DNA from: Cryptomeria japonica
Taxonomy: Eukaryota > Streptophyta > Pinopsida > Cupressales > Cupressaceae
Assembly (NCBI RefSeq): GCF_030272615.1
Contig: NC_081415.1
Location: 371,795,809-371,859,808, forward strand
Length of the DNA stretch: 64,000 bases
Direction: 5' to 3'
The position numbers and the translations under genes are program-made. Each line of letters begins with the position of its first letter. Positions within the stretch are counted from its first letter, which is position 1. Under the pieces are notes generated by a model. It was not told where the DNA came from, did not search any database, and saw only the letters and a program-made list of their open reading frames with translations. Positions 10,448 to 19,769 of this stretch are shown here, piece after piece.

Positions 10448-10794
10448 AATAGTTGTTGATCCCACATGGGGTTTTACCCCCGAGGCTACGCTATTCAGAG
10501 CGGATACTTAGATGCTTGACCTCACTGGCTCCACCCTTGGCACTCACTTCTCGGGTCAGCCAAGTATCAGTCCCCATGAAAACTCCCCATGGCAAACTTT
10601 GTATCTCTACTAAGAACCGTATGTGTGTGGGCCGCTACCAGAGGTCCGACCTCCTGCCCCAACAACTGGAAGGATTTGGGCCTCTAAAACAAAATGGTGC
10701 TAGTAAGGGCATCCGCTCGTGTGGCCATACATGCGACACTTTCAGCTCTGTAAATACAGAAGGCTCCCAGCCGATAGGGGTTACGCCCTACAAA
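10448..10794. other. GC-richer block in the E1 leader, possible structured RNA
   Basis: About 350 bases clearly richer in G and C than their surroundings, beginning GATCCCACATGGGG and ending AGGGGTTACGCCCTAC. Short self-complementary pieces are visible, such as CTGTAAATACAG (about 10748) and AGGGGTTACGCCCT. A plus frame of 114 residues spans it but has no recognisable domain. The block may be a conserved packaging or translation element; this is inference. Confidence 0.4.
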
Positions 10795-10814
10795 TGATCA
10801 AATAAATTTGATCA
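10795..10814. repeat. Perfect 20 bp palindrome in the leader
   Basis: TGATCAAATAAATTTGATCA: two 9 bp arms around AA, immediately next to the GC-richer block. It would form a short hairpin in either transcript. The plus strand contains AATAAA, but nothing shows it acts as a poly(A) signal. Confidence 0.6.
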
Positions 10815-11387
10815 AATGGGTTTATGGGGAGACATAGTGTCGGTATGAACTAATCAACACACGTTATCCATAGTTTTCACCATGAATACATTTGATTATA
10901 GTGGTTCGGATGAGGTGGGTTTTCCTCGCTACCACTTGGGTTGTTCTCTTCTCACTAGTAGTCCTAATGACCACACGGGAAGACAGGCCCTCTAAAGATT
11001 AAACAAAAAGAGCCTATTGCTCAAGACACAAAAGACAATGATTCAATTTTAGTGCACCAATGGAAGTGTTTGCTAGTCTATGAAAACAAGGCACACAATA
11101 AAAATTCAAAACCCTAGCCAAGAACCTACAACAAAAGTTGTTAGTAGTTTGGGTTGTTTGACATAATCACCCCTTCCTGCAAAAACACAAGTTAGGTACA
11201 TTTTAAAAACCCAAAAGACTTTGTGACATAGGGGCCTTCAACAAAACATTTTTTGCTTCCAAGACAAGCTGCACCAATTTAGTTAGCTAGATTTGAAAGT
11301 GTTAGACCGAAAATAAACCAGATCTGAAACCTTAGGTACAAAATCTGAAAATCGAATCAATGAAAACTTTCAAATTTCGAAACAGTA

Positions 11388-11592
11388 AATACACAGACGC
11401 TGTTACCCTCAACACAGATGCGCTTGGATAACACAGACGCAGGTGAATGCAACACAGATGCACTCCTGTAACATAGATGTGCTTCTGTAACACAGACGCG
11501 GATAGAAAAGACACAGACGTGCCTATCCCGGAACCTGCAAAATGAAATATTGACAAAACACAGACGCAGATAAAGTTGTCACAGACGCGCCT
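11388..11592. repeat. ~20 bp tandem repeats in the E1 leader (cluster B)
   Basis: Seven consecutive units of 19-21 bases, each starting ACACAGACGC or ACACAGATGC and followed by a variable ~10 bases, run from 11391 to about 11528. Two looser units follow to 11592. On the element's sense strand the constant part reads GCGTCTGTGT. The regular period, constant head and variable tail separate this from simple low-complexity DNA. Confidence 0.75.
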
Positions 11593-11721
11593 GAAAATAA
11601 AAAACGTGATCCGAAAGTGCGCAAACGCAAAAATACCAAAAAAAATGCTGCCGAAAATGTCCGATCTGCAACTTCAAAAACACAAGATCTGCAACAAGGA
11701 GGTTAAATGCAAAGGGACAAG

Positions 11722-11743
11722 AGTCCCACTAGGCGTGCCAAAA
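11722..11743 (-). other. Primer-binding region of E1
   Basis: Directly inside the 5' LTR the minus strand reads TTTTGGCACGCCTAGTGGGA. A TGGCACGCC-like sequence in this position is usual for plant Tat-like elements. I cannot name the tRNA with confidence. A partly similar junction (LTR end TTACA then TTTTGG) occurs in E6 at 53361-53371. Confidence 0.55.
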
Positions 11744-12077
11744 TGTATATGGTGAAAATGGATAACAATATAACAATATTGAAAGGCTAAATAGATTCAA
11801 CCACAAAACCCTAGCCTAACAATCAACAAAGATCCACCATAACATATGAAGATTACCTAAGACAATGTAAATAAAATAAAATCACAAAGATTATACCATC
11901 ACATGTCCAATAGGGTTTTGATCTCCATTCTTCCTATCTCCATTGATCTTGCTTGATATATTTGCTCTCAGATTTTATGTGCACAAGAGCTCAACAAAGA
12001 ACGGAATGTGGTTGCAAGTAGAATCGTAGTGTAGTCAAGATGATCATTAGGGTTTGATAATGAAAAAGGCATCTCCT

Positions 12078-12086
12078 TAAATAGAA
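12078..12086 (-). promoter_or_regulatory. TATA-like box of the E1 LTR
   Basis: The minus strand reads CTATTTAAGGAG, about 420 bases downstream of the LTR start, where U3 would hand over to R. It is weaker than the TATAAATA of E3. Confidence 0.45.
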
Positions 12087-12242
12087 GACACAATATGAAA
12101 TGGAGGGTTAAGATTGAGAGGTGTAAAAGGAGGTCGGCTAAGATTAGAGGGTAGGTAGAAGAAATAATAAAATAATGAAAGGGGTAGGTAGTGTATGAAT
12201 TAAGAGATGAATGACATGTGTCATGTGTAGAAAAGGATAATG

Positions 12243-12475
12243 AATTAATTAAATAAATAAAGATTTATTTAATTAATAGAAGAAGTGGGATCAATTAAAT
12301 AAATAAGATATTTATTTAATTTAGGCAAAGGATAATTTAAATAAATAAATGTATTTATTTAAATGAGGAATAAGGCTAGAAGAGGATAAATGAATGAATT
12401 AAATAAATAAAGATTTATTTAATTAATAAAAGAATTAGGCTTAGATAATTAAATAAATAAAATATTTATTTAATT
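12243..12475. repeat. Five AT-rich inverted repeats in the E1 U3
   Basis: Five near-palindromes of 28-35 bases based on AATTAAATAAATA…TATTTATTTAATT lie at about 12243-12277, 12293-12321, 12335-12364, 12397-12424 and 12447-12475, separated by short purine-rich spacers such as AGAAGAAGTGGGA. Each could form a hairpin. The U3 of E3 (55545-55830) has a similar, more degenerate set. Confidence 0.75.
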
Positions 12476-12501
12476 AGACATGACAATTTTAGGTGTCTAC
12501 A

Positions 12502-14230
12502 TAAATCATAGAGGAAGGGAAACTCAAGAACATAGGAAAGGTCTATGATACACCGTCAGCAGATGAAAAAGAAAAAGTTGAAAACAATGTTATTTTACAC
12601 ATGGACATCTATAAGAAGTTCTTAATGGAAGTGATAGATGAACTACCACATGAATTGTTCAAAAGACTGGAAGCAAGAAGACAAGCTATTGTAGAGCTTG
12701 ATAAGAAAATCAAAATTGAAAAGTTACTTGCTGTTTACCCAATAAACTCACCTAAGGAGATAGATGACTTAATTGCAGAAGCCAATCGGTTAGTATTCTC
12801 TACTGCACACCGACATATTGCATTAATGGTTGGAAGAGTGAATGAAGTAACAAAGGAAACAAAAAATGCATGGGACATATTCCTTATTGAGAAAGAAAAA
12901 TAGGAAGAGTACAAGAACCCCAAACCAATAAAGGTATACTAGAAGGAGAAGGACAAAGGAAAAGGAAAGGTTGGTGGACCTTTGAGCATCAAAGTAAAAG
13001 ACAACTTACTCCCACCGCCTCCAATTACATCACTGGTAACAAATACTAAAGATCAACCGGAAGATGAGAGTATGGACATAGAGGATACAAATCCTAATCC
13101 TGAAGTACTATACACAGTTGATGTTGATACACAAAAGGTCAACATTATGATAGACAAAGATACAACCAGAAAGATAGATATGGCTAGTGAGCCACCGACA
13201 ACTGATAGCATTGACAATACTGGAAGAAAAGTTGAAGTTGATAACACAGAGAAACAAGTAGAGACTCAGACTAAGACTGAAATAGAGCAACAAACAAAGA
13301 GACAAGCAGAGCAATAGGCTCCAGAACAGGAATAGATTCACATGGAAATAGTGCCACTGGCAACAGGAGAAGATCAAAAACCATTGCTTAAGGAAATGGA
13401 AACACAGACTGACCTACCAGAGGTCACTACAAGCTTGGTTACTTCCTCCATCGGTGGAATTCAGAATGTTGGTTCCTCCTCAATAGGTTACAAATCAACA
13501 AATTTAACTGAAGTACTTTTGGACTCCATCAAAAGGATAACAGATTGTAGTTCACAGGATTATACAGCTATAGATGACACAATTCCATTTTTGAAGATGA
13601 TAGCTCCTAACTGTAACATAGACAATAAGGATTCTTTAAGCCAACTTGACACTTTGTGTAAATACATCACTGAGAACACAGTGACTGTTGAGCAAATAAA
13701 GGAAGAGGCATTGAAGGATAAGTTAGAAATTGAAAAGCAAAAAATCTTTGAAGATGAGATAAAGAAGTGTACTAGGGAATTTGACACACTTCTACCTGAA
13801 CTATGTAACTTATTGAAGGAATTTAAAACTCTGTACAGTAGACATAGATAAGAAAATGAGCAAGGTACATGATGAAATCAATAAACTTGCTGACAATTTT
13901 GTTAACTCACCTGATACATTATCAGTTTTTGAACAAATGATAACAAGTTTTGAGGAAGAGTTACTTAAGTTAGACAGAGAAAAGGAGAGAATAGTAAATA
14001 AGGCAAAAAATTTGAGACTAAGATTGAGTCCAAGATTGGACTATCTAGCATCATTACGGAAGGAAATATCTGAGGCACTAGTATAGGGACAGAGAACACC
14101 GACAGAGCATATGTAGCACCTCACCGGTATAGTTCAAAGAATGGAGACAACAATAAAGGACAACAAGAAGTTTATGGAAAGTATAAACTTGATTTTGGGA
14201 GATCTTTTTCAAATTGTAACCACCTAGTTA
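12502..14230 (+). pseudogene. ORF2 of copy C, C-terminal half
   Basis: Open pieces at 12601-12903, 12982-13317, 13342-13851 and 13856-14086 are separated by stops and at least one frame change. They align with ORF2 of copies B (42800-44490) and D (46839-48700): the DIYKKFLMEVIDELP region, a Lys/Glu-rich LDKKIKIEKLLAV segment, an Asp/Thr/Glu-rich linker, then a coiled-coil segment ending LSPRLDYLASLRKEISEAL. No known domain is recognised. The function is unknown; the position just ahead of the polypurine tract is where Sirevirus-type elements carry an envelope-like ORF, which is only a positional parallel. Confidence 0.65.
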
Positions 14231-14271
14231 CAAGGTTGAGACTACAACTCTACTGACATCTTGACAACCTT

Positions 14272-14451
14272 TGTCATTGATGCCAAAGGGGGAATAGTAG
14301 TATGAGAAAATAACCGACAGAAGACTTATCTACTCAGGGGGAGCTCTTATATTTTTGGTAACATATTTTTGGAAACATTTTTGGATTACAAGTTTTGGAT
14401 ACTCTTTTGAATTTTCTCATGAGTGTTGCCATCAATGCCAAAGGGGGAGAT
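14272..14451 (+). promoter_or_regulatory. Multiple polypurine tracts of copy C
   Basis: CATTGATGCCAAAGGGGGA occurs at about 14274-14292, CTCAGGGGGAGCTC at 14333-14346, and CAATGCCAAAGGGGGAGAT ends exactly at the 3' LTR start (14452). The last one is the expected plus-strand primer. The same triple arrangement appears in copies B and D. Confidence 0.65.
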
Positions 14452-15252
14452 TGTTGGCATATGTACACTCCAATGAGACATTGTAGGTGATTGAAGGTTT
14501 TGTCATTGATGGAAACCTTACAATCCTATGGCACCGGCAAGGCATTACACCGGCACTAGCAAGATCAGACTCTACACTGGCACTCAGACCACCAGCACCA
14601 GTAGAGAAAGGAAGCATACCCACACAGAGGCCGATGGGATTTTTGTTATATTATATTTTGTTTATTATTGTAAAATCTTTGTAAGCCGACTTGGCAAGTT
14701 GTAAAATGACTCTTATATAAGAGAGATCATTATAGAACATTTAAATGTAAGTCAGAGGAATATATTTAGGCGAAATAGGGCAGACCTATTATGAAAATTA
14801 TAGGTTAAGGGTTTATGTAAGAAGCAGAGTAGAAACTGGTACTGGATCTGGCATTATAGATGCTATTTTGAAGTAGTACAAGACACTGGATTTGTATAAT
14901 CCATTTTTGTAAGTCAGTGAGACTTCCTATTTTGTATTTGAGCAGTGAGCTCTAGGAAGTTGGCCTTCCTACATGTGCAGGCCCCTCTTGTAGTAGTAAT
15001 ATTCTCTTATTGGCCAGTAAGTGAATATTGTGGGTCACAAATCCCACCGAGGTTTTCCCACATCGGGTTTCCTCATTAAATCCTTGTGTTATGATGTGTT
15101 TTTCATGTGGATGCTTTTAATTCTATTTATTGCATTATTTCTTGCATATTAGTACATTGTTATAATATGTTCTACATGTTTTAAGTTAAGAAATTCAACT
15201 CACCGGTTAGATACTGATTCACCCCCTCTCAGTATCTATGGGAATCCTAACA
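14452..15252 (+). repeat. 3' LTR of copy C (801 bp)
   Basis: Starts TGTTGGCATATGTACAC directly after the polypurine tract and ends GGAATCCTAACA. It shares with the other two copies the runs TTTGTCATTGATGG, GTGGGTCACAAATCCCAC and TGATTCACCCCC…CTCAGTATC. It is closer to copy D than to copy B at its 5' end (TCCAATGAGA…). Confidence 0.8.
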
Positions 15253-16258
15253 TCGGCAAGGTTAGAGAGTCGATAGGCAAAGATGGATTGGTAGCATGAA
15301 GCATACACTGGTTGTGAGTTATTTGTTGGTGACCAAGTCTAATTGACATAGTGAGCTGAGGTGCATGCCGATAGAGACACCACGTGGAGTCCAGGTGTCA
15401 AACAAATGGACCGTGCATTGTCAGTGAGGTAGTTGGTGGCTAGTCAACATAATGTCGATAGCGGATATCATGGGTCAAGAGCATAAGGATGAGGCTTGAG
15501 ACTGATCAGAGGACAAAGATCTGATTTGTTGGTATTATGACCGATGTAGTGTATCTAGGTGTTGATCAGGGTAGGTGAAGCTAACTGTATGATCACTTCA
15601 TCGTGTTTAACAAGTGTAGACTGAAAAAGAGGTTGTGTTTGCTAAATATGGCAAAATATGTTTTGGAAGTTGTGTGATTGGTGGAGTTGATTGATCTATT
15701 GTAGGTAGTCAATCTCTTGAAGGAGATCTGATTAGATTTGGTTTGCCTTGAGGTTGATGAAGCAACCCTAGCACGCCAAAGGTTTGAATGTCGGTCATCA
15801 TGGGAAAACTTAGGTATAAATATGTTGACTAAAGTCCAAATAGGATTGATGTTGTAGGCCGGATGTTGAAGGATAGAGAGTGAAAGAGCAGTAGAGAGCC
15901 AACTAGTCAGAGAGTTCATTGAAGATCAAGGTGACTGAGTTCTTGAGAGAGAATTGGTAAGAAGAGTTCAACTGGCAAGGGTAAGGTAACCGCTAGACTG
16001 TCACTGAGTTTGACAGTGTGGTGATTCCGTAGTGTTCTAAGCAATAATAAGGTAGCATAGAGAGAAGCAGTGCAGTGCGAGTGGTCGAGGAGATATAGCA
16101 AGCCATAGAATAGTGTAGGGCTTGACTAGAAAGATGAGAACCAATAGAGAGCAGAGTACCCGAAGAGAAGAAGTAGAGGCTGAACTAGTAAGGTTGCAAC
16201 AGAGGAAAGAAGAATAGAGAACTGGTGAATAGGGAATCAACAAAGAGAAAATAAGATT
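15253..16258 (+). repeat. LTR-like segment of unknown family
   Basis: About 1 kb with no coding capacity, running from the end of copy C to an abrupt junction with a gypsy protease remnant. The plus strand has TATAAATA at 15815-15822 in a context (ACTTAGGTATAAATATGTTG) resembling an LTR promoter, followed by G/A-rich sequence like plant R-U5. No partner LTR is visible, so both its family and ends are uncertain. Confidence 0.4.
15815..15822 (+). promoter_or_regulatory. TATA box in the LTR-like segment
   Basis: TATAAATA on the plus strand, about 560 bases after the segment's left end. Inferred core promoter of the presumed LTR. Confidence 0.4.
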
Positions 16259-17400
16259 ATCTGAACTACCACTATCAATAACAACTTTACAACACTTACT
16301 GGATACCTTACATTTGGTCTTGAACAAATTATTCCTCCGCAAAGGCTCTTCTTTTCCTCTGGTATGACACAAAGCTCTCCTCATCACCAACAATTCTCCA
16401 TCTTTTGGTTTATTGTCTGATCCAGTGGGGTTTTCTTCCACCATTGCCACTCTTCTGGTATTCTTTGTCTTCTTACACTCTAATGCACGATGTCCTTCTC
16501 CTCCACATTTATAGCAGGTTCCTCTAAATGTTCTCTTGTCTTGTCTTCCAAAGTTATCATTCCGGTAGCCATCTAGTGGAAATTTCTATCATCCTTTCGG
16601 TATGAATTACCTTATTTGTTCACTTCCTTGTCCTTGTTCTGATCTGTATTGGTTCCTGTACCTCTGGCATATTCTTTTCCTCCTTGAAATTTTCCTCTGG
16701 TAAACCTTTCACCCCTGCCTCTTTGCCTCTGCTCATGTTTTTTGTTTAGCTTCTCTTCTGCCTTTAGGGCATACTGTTAAGCCTCTTCAACACTCTCCAA
16801 TTTGATCAAACTCAATTCATCTTGTATAGACATCCACAATCCATTCAAATATCTTGCAACTTGTTTAAGTTCATCATCAACATGTTTGGATCTGATGTTC
16901 AACTTGTAAAATGCTTCGGTGTACTCCTTCACACTAGACTCCTTCTGTCTCAAATTCTGCAACTTTCAGAATAGATTCACTTGATAATCAACTGGCATAA
17001 ACTTTGACTTAAACTTAGAAATCATCTGATCCTATGTCTTAATCTTCTCTTTACCTCTTCTCTATCTATCAACTTACAAATTCTCCCACCAAAGAGATGC
17101 ATGACCTTTCAATTGGGTACAAACATATTTCACCTTCCTCTCTTCTACAGTGTTCTCAAAATAAAAATACTTCTCCATCTCTGAGATCCAATCCATCAAT
17201 AACTTCCCATCATATTCTGATGGGGTAAAATGAGATTTAGTATTCACCCTACTCAAAACCCTCAAAAACCTTTCCTCATTTAGATTGACCGCCGATGGGT
17301 TTACTTGTTCTAGGAATTCTTCTCTTTCATCTTCACTTACATCTTCGATATGTCGACCTCTTCTCTAGGCTGTCTCCATGGCTTCCAATTGGGTTGCTAT
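16259..17400 (-). pseudogene. E4 gag-protease remnant
   Basis: Recognisable Gag core pieces: FTPSEYDGKLLMDWISEMEKY with KGHASLWWENL (17074-17265), then VKEYTEAFYKLN (16777-16962). A CCHC zinc knuckle of form CYKCGGEGHRALEC follows near 16480-16520 and the protease active site VIDSGSSDN near 16265-16290. Several in-frame stops and at least one shift break it. It would have encoded the particle protein and the start of the polyprotein protease. The lineage within Ty3/gypsy is not resolved. Confidence 0.72.
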
Positions 17401-17570
17401 ACCTCGCAACATCTCCATCACAACAGGGTTTGCATTCCCATGCACTCCACCATTCCTAGCTCCTCTTTGCACCATTGTTCATACCAGTCCTCTGTAGGTG
17501 TGGGTTGGATCCGCAATCCGCCACCCTACTACAAAATTTCAGGACACACAACCTCCGGAATGAAACTTCA

Positions 17571-17581
17571 CTCTGATACCA
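17571..17581 (-). other. Primer-binding site of E4 (initiator Met tRNA type)
   Basis: The minus strand reads TGGTATCAGAG two bases inside the LTR, matching the common complement of plant initiator methionine tRNA. Confidence 0.75.
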
Positions 17582-17583
17582 CT

Positions 17584-17878
17584 TGAAGCAGTCACCGATG
17601 AGGAGGGACCTCAAAGAGATCAATCTAGACCAGTCAACAAGAGTAAACACAATGGAAGCACAAAGATATGATAGAGGCAATGAAAAAAAAATTGTTTTTA
17701 TTGCATGAAAATTGATTACAACCAACCGATAACAATTGGGTTACATCATAACTAGCTCACAGGCCTGGTAGAACATACATAATAGGTCACAATTGGGACC
17801 TTGAACCTTAAGATCTATCTTCTATGTATAGTCTCGCTACTTAATTCTTCGATTGATTACATTCTAATGCACAATTAC

Positions 17879-17920
<42 letters not shown>

Positions 17921-18386
17921 CCAAAGGATCCAGTCAGCCCAAAAGGGATCAAAACCCGAAGAACAAGACCTAACATGTAAAATAAACAAGGTTGACCTCC
18001 GCCAAGAGATTCCTCCAGATAATCCAAAGGATGAAATGTAGATCGCGGGAAAAGGTCGGCCATATGCCAAGGAACATTAGAATCAATGCCAAAGGCTCTG
18101 CAAGCTTTGGAAGGGGTTCCCATAGATCACCAAAATAGGTCCAGGCAACTGGTAACAAGAACAGTCAACCGGTAATAGGAAACTATCAAGGAAACCAATA
18201 GTGATATCTTGCTGGAAAATGATCCAAATGCGATGCGGTCTAGAAAAAAGAAAGATGATCAATTCTTCAAGTAGAACGAAAATTGGGACACACAGAAAGA
18301 AAAGTTGAAACTACAAACATAAAGAAAAACATAAAGAAAATGTTTTTGGTTGATGTGAGATTGCTATGAACCGGGGATGCTCTTAC
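17584..18386 (-). repeat. 5' LTR of E4 (about 803 bp)
   Basis: The plus strand starts TGAAGCAGTCACC next to the primer-binding site and ends GGATGCTCTTACA; on the element strand it begins TGTAAGAGCATCC. The outer end is placed where Tat-like pol sequence begins. No second LTR is present for comparison. Confidence 0.55.
17880..17917. repeat. (AT)n microsatellite
   Basis: About 19 TA/AT dinucleotides inside the E4 LTR. Confidence 0.9.
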
Positions 18387-19769
18387 ATCGATGAGTGCCA
18401 TCCATTTCAACATTTGCTTCACAAGAACATCAAGTTTAAATGGGATGATAAATACTAACAATCTTTTCAATTTCTTAAAGACTCTCTTGAATCCACTAGT
18501 GCTTATGCCACCAATTCAAGGAAAACCATTGTTACTCTACATGTCAGCAACATCAACACCACTGGGGGCACTTTTGGCACAACAAGACCATGAAGAAAAA
18601 TAACGAGCCATCTACTACATCAGTTGCCAATTGGTAGGATATGAGATTAATTACACTCCAATTGAGCGTGTGTGTCTTGTTGTAGTTTTTGCTTCTCAGA
18701 AATTGCATCATTACATGCTAACTCACAAAAAAATCTCCTAGTGAGAATTGATCCACTGAAGTATCTACTCAACAAGCAACTCTCATAGGCAGGCTGGCTA
18801 AGTGGGTAATGATGTTAAGAAAATTTGACATTGAGTATGTTGACAGAAAAGCTATCAAAGGAGAAGTCATTATAGATCAACTTGTAGATGCACCAATGGT
18901 CGATGATTCTCCTCTTGTATCAATTTTTTTGAATGAATCCATCTTCACAGTGAGAAAATCAAGGTTATGACAACTATATTTTGATGAATCCTTTACACAA
19001 CGTGGAGTAGGAGTAGGCATAATAATCATCACACCTCAAGGGGATTCTATTCTTAAGCTATATTGGTTATATTTACCTTGCACAAGCAATATTACATAAT
19101 ATGAGGCATTAACAATAGGTTTATGAATTGTAGTTTAGTGGAAGATCCAAGAGCCTTCATGTTTATGGGGACTCTCAACTTGTGATTTGTTAAACACGTG
19201 ATGATTACCAAACAAAAGATGAGAAACTGATGCCTTAAAAGAAAATGAAGGATGACTTCAAGAAGTATTTCATAGAGATAGTCTTTGAGTAGATATCAAG
19301 AGAGAATAACTGAGCTGTAGATACCATCAATACCATTGCCTCGTTGATTGACATGCCATAGAACATGACCCATTGTAAGTTATTGGTGGATAATCTTTTG
19401 GTTCATGCATATGAGATTACTCCATTTGAATTAGTGTGTTATCGGTCCTGATTCCCCTTGGTACGATGACATTTTTACCTACCTTCATGATAACACCCTT
19501 CCACCGAACCTTTCCAACAACTAACATTGTACCTTCATTCATAAAAACTCCTGCTACATCATCATAGCCTATGCACTCTACTGATCGGGTATCAATGGTA
19601 CTCTTCTTAGATGTTTAGAGAGTGAGGAAGATCAAATTGCATTGCATGAAGTCCACAAAGGTATATGTGGGGCTCACTCTAGTGGTCCAACCTTAGCTAA
19701 GAAATTTATGAGGACTAGTCACTACTGGCCTACAATGGAAAATGATTCATACCAATTTGTCAAGAAATG
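18387..19769 (+). pseudogene. E5: Tat-like gypsy pol fragment (RT thumb to integrase finger)
   Basis: Plus strand. It matches E1 pol from the RT connection (CHPFQHLLHKNIKFKWDD) through RNase H (VRIDPLKYLLNK), the second RNase H (LYFDESFTQ, YEALT) to the integrase finger region (SGPTLAKKF…ATMENDSYQFVKKC). Many stops and frame changes (around 18460, 18600, 18785, 19100, 19180) make it much older than E1. It is cut on the left by E4 and on the right at 19770, where TGTTGGAGCTC starts. No LTR is attached. Confidence 0.75.

Larger units (their letters stand above)
9411..11743 (-). other. E1 5' leader (untranslated region) between LTR and gag
   Basis: A 2.3 kb leader, unusually long but normal for Tat-like elements. 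Reading toward gag it holds the primer-binding region, a ~20 bp repeat array (11388-11592), a plain stretch with few features, a GC-richer block (10448-10794), a second repeat patch (9904-10172) and about 500 bases of ordinary sequence. A 113-residue minus ORF (9403-9744) overlaps the gag start by a few bases, but its composition is unremarkable and I do not call it a gene. Packaging and translation signals would be expected here. Confidence 0.6.
1..12501 (-). mobile_element. E1: Tat-like Ty3/gypsy LTR retrotransposon, 3' end outside the window
   Basis: Read on the minus strand the order is 5' LTR (11744-12501), primer-binding region, 2.3 kb leader, gag, protease, G-patch linker, RT, RNase H, second (archaeal-type) RNase H, integrase, then an antisense PMD gene tail at the window edge. 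Two RNase H domains plus an antisense ORF after pol fit the Tat lineage (known for Tat/Ogre/Grande-type elements). The 3' LTR must lie left of base 1. The 5' LTR abuts coding sequence of another element at 12502, so E1 is a nested insertion; the expected 5 bp target duplication on this side would be TAAAT (12502-12506), but its partner is outside the window. Gag-pol is frame-intact but carries seven TAG stops, so the copy is inactive. Confidence 0.85.
11744..12501 (-). repeat. 5' LTR of E1 (758 bp)
   Basis: The plus strand starts TGTATATGG and ends GGTGTCTACA, giving matching TGTA…TACA ends. On the element strand it begins TGTAGACACC, a common gypsy LTR start. A TATA-like TATTTAAGG lies near 12078-12085 (minus strand), about 420 bases from the U3 end. 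U3 carries five AT-rich hairpins. The partner 3' LTR is off the window, so the inner end was placed from the terminal motif and the adjacent primer-binding sequence. Confidence 0.8.
12502..15252 (+). mobile_element. Copy C of the pol-less gag/ORF2 LTR family (3' part only)
   Basis: Plus-strand 3' portion: the last ~1.6 kb of ORF2, a polypurine tract and an 801 bp 3' LTR. ORF2 and tract match copies B and D in order and in sequence. E1 interrupts ORF2 at 12501/12502, so the 5' half of this copy should lie left of the window beyond E1. The base pairs after the LTR are TCGGC, the expected right half of its target duplication; the left half is not visible. Confidence 0.75.
16259..18386 (-). mobile_element. 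E4: truncated Ty3/gypsy element (5' LTR, gag, start of protease)
   Basis: Minus strand: 5' LTR (17584-18386), a Met-tRNA-type primer-binding site, gag and the first protease motif, then an abrupt break at about 16258 into unrelated LTR-like DNA. RT, RNase H, integrase and the 3' LTR are missing. E4 appears inserted next to, or into, the Tat-like pol fragment that starts at 18387. Confidence 0.65.

Noticed and set aside
10453-10797. 114-residue plus-strand ORF in the E1 leader
   Set aside because: Open mainly because the block is GC-richer; antisense to the element, no recognisable domain.
11388-11592. Regular ~20 bp repeats as a CRISPR-like array
   Set aside because: The constant part is only about 10 bases, units are contiguous without uniform spacers, and the sequence is the leader of a plant retrotransposon.
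15593-16101. Minus-strand ORFs in the LTR-like segment
   Set aside because: Low-complexity Leu/Ser-rich translation without domain; the plus-strand TATA box supports LTR sequence.
17880-17917. (AT)n run as a regulatory or recombination site
   Set aside because: An ordinary microsatellite; a similar run is in the LINE 3' region.
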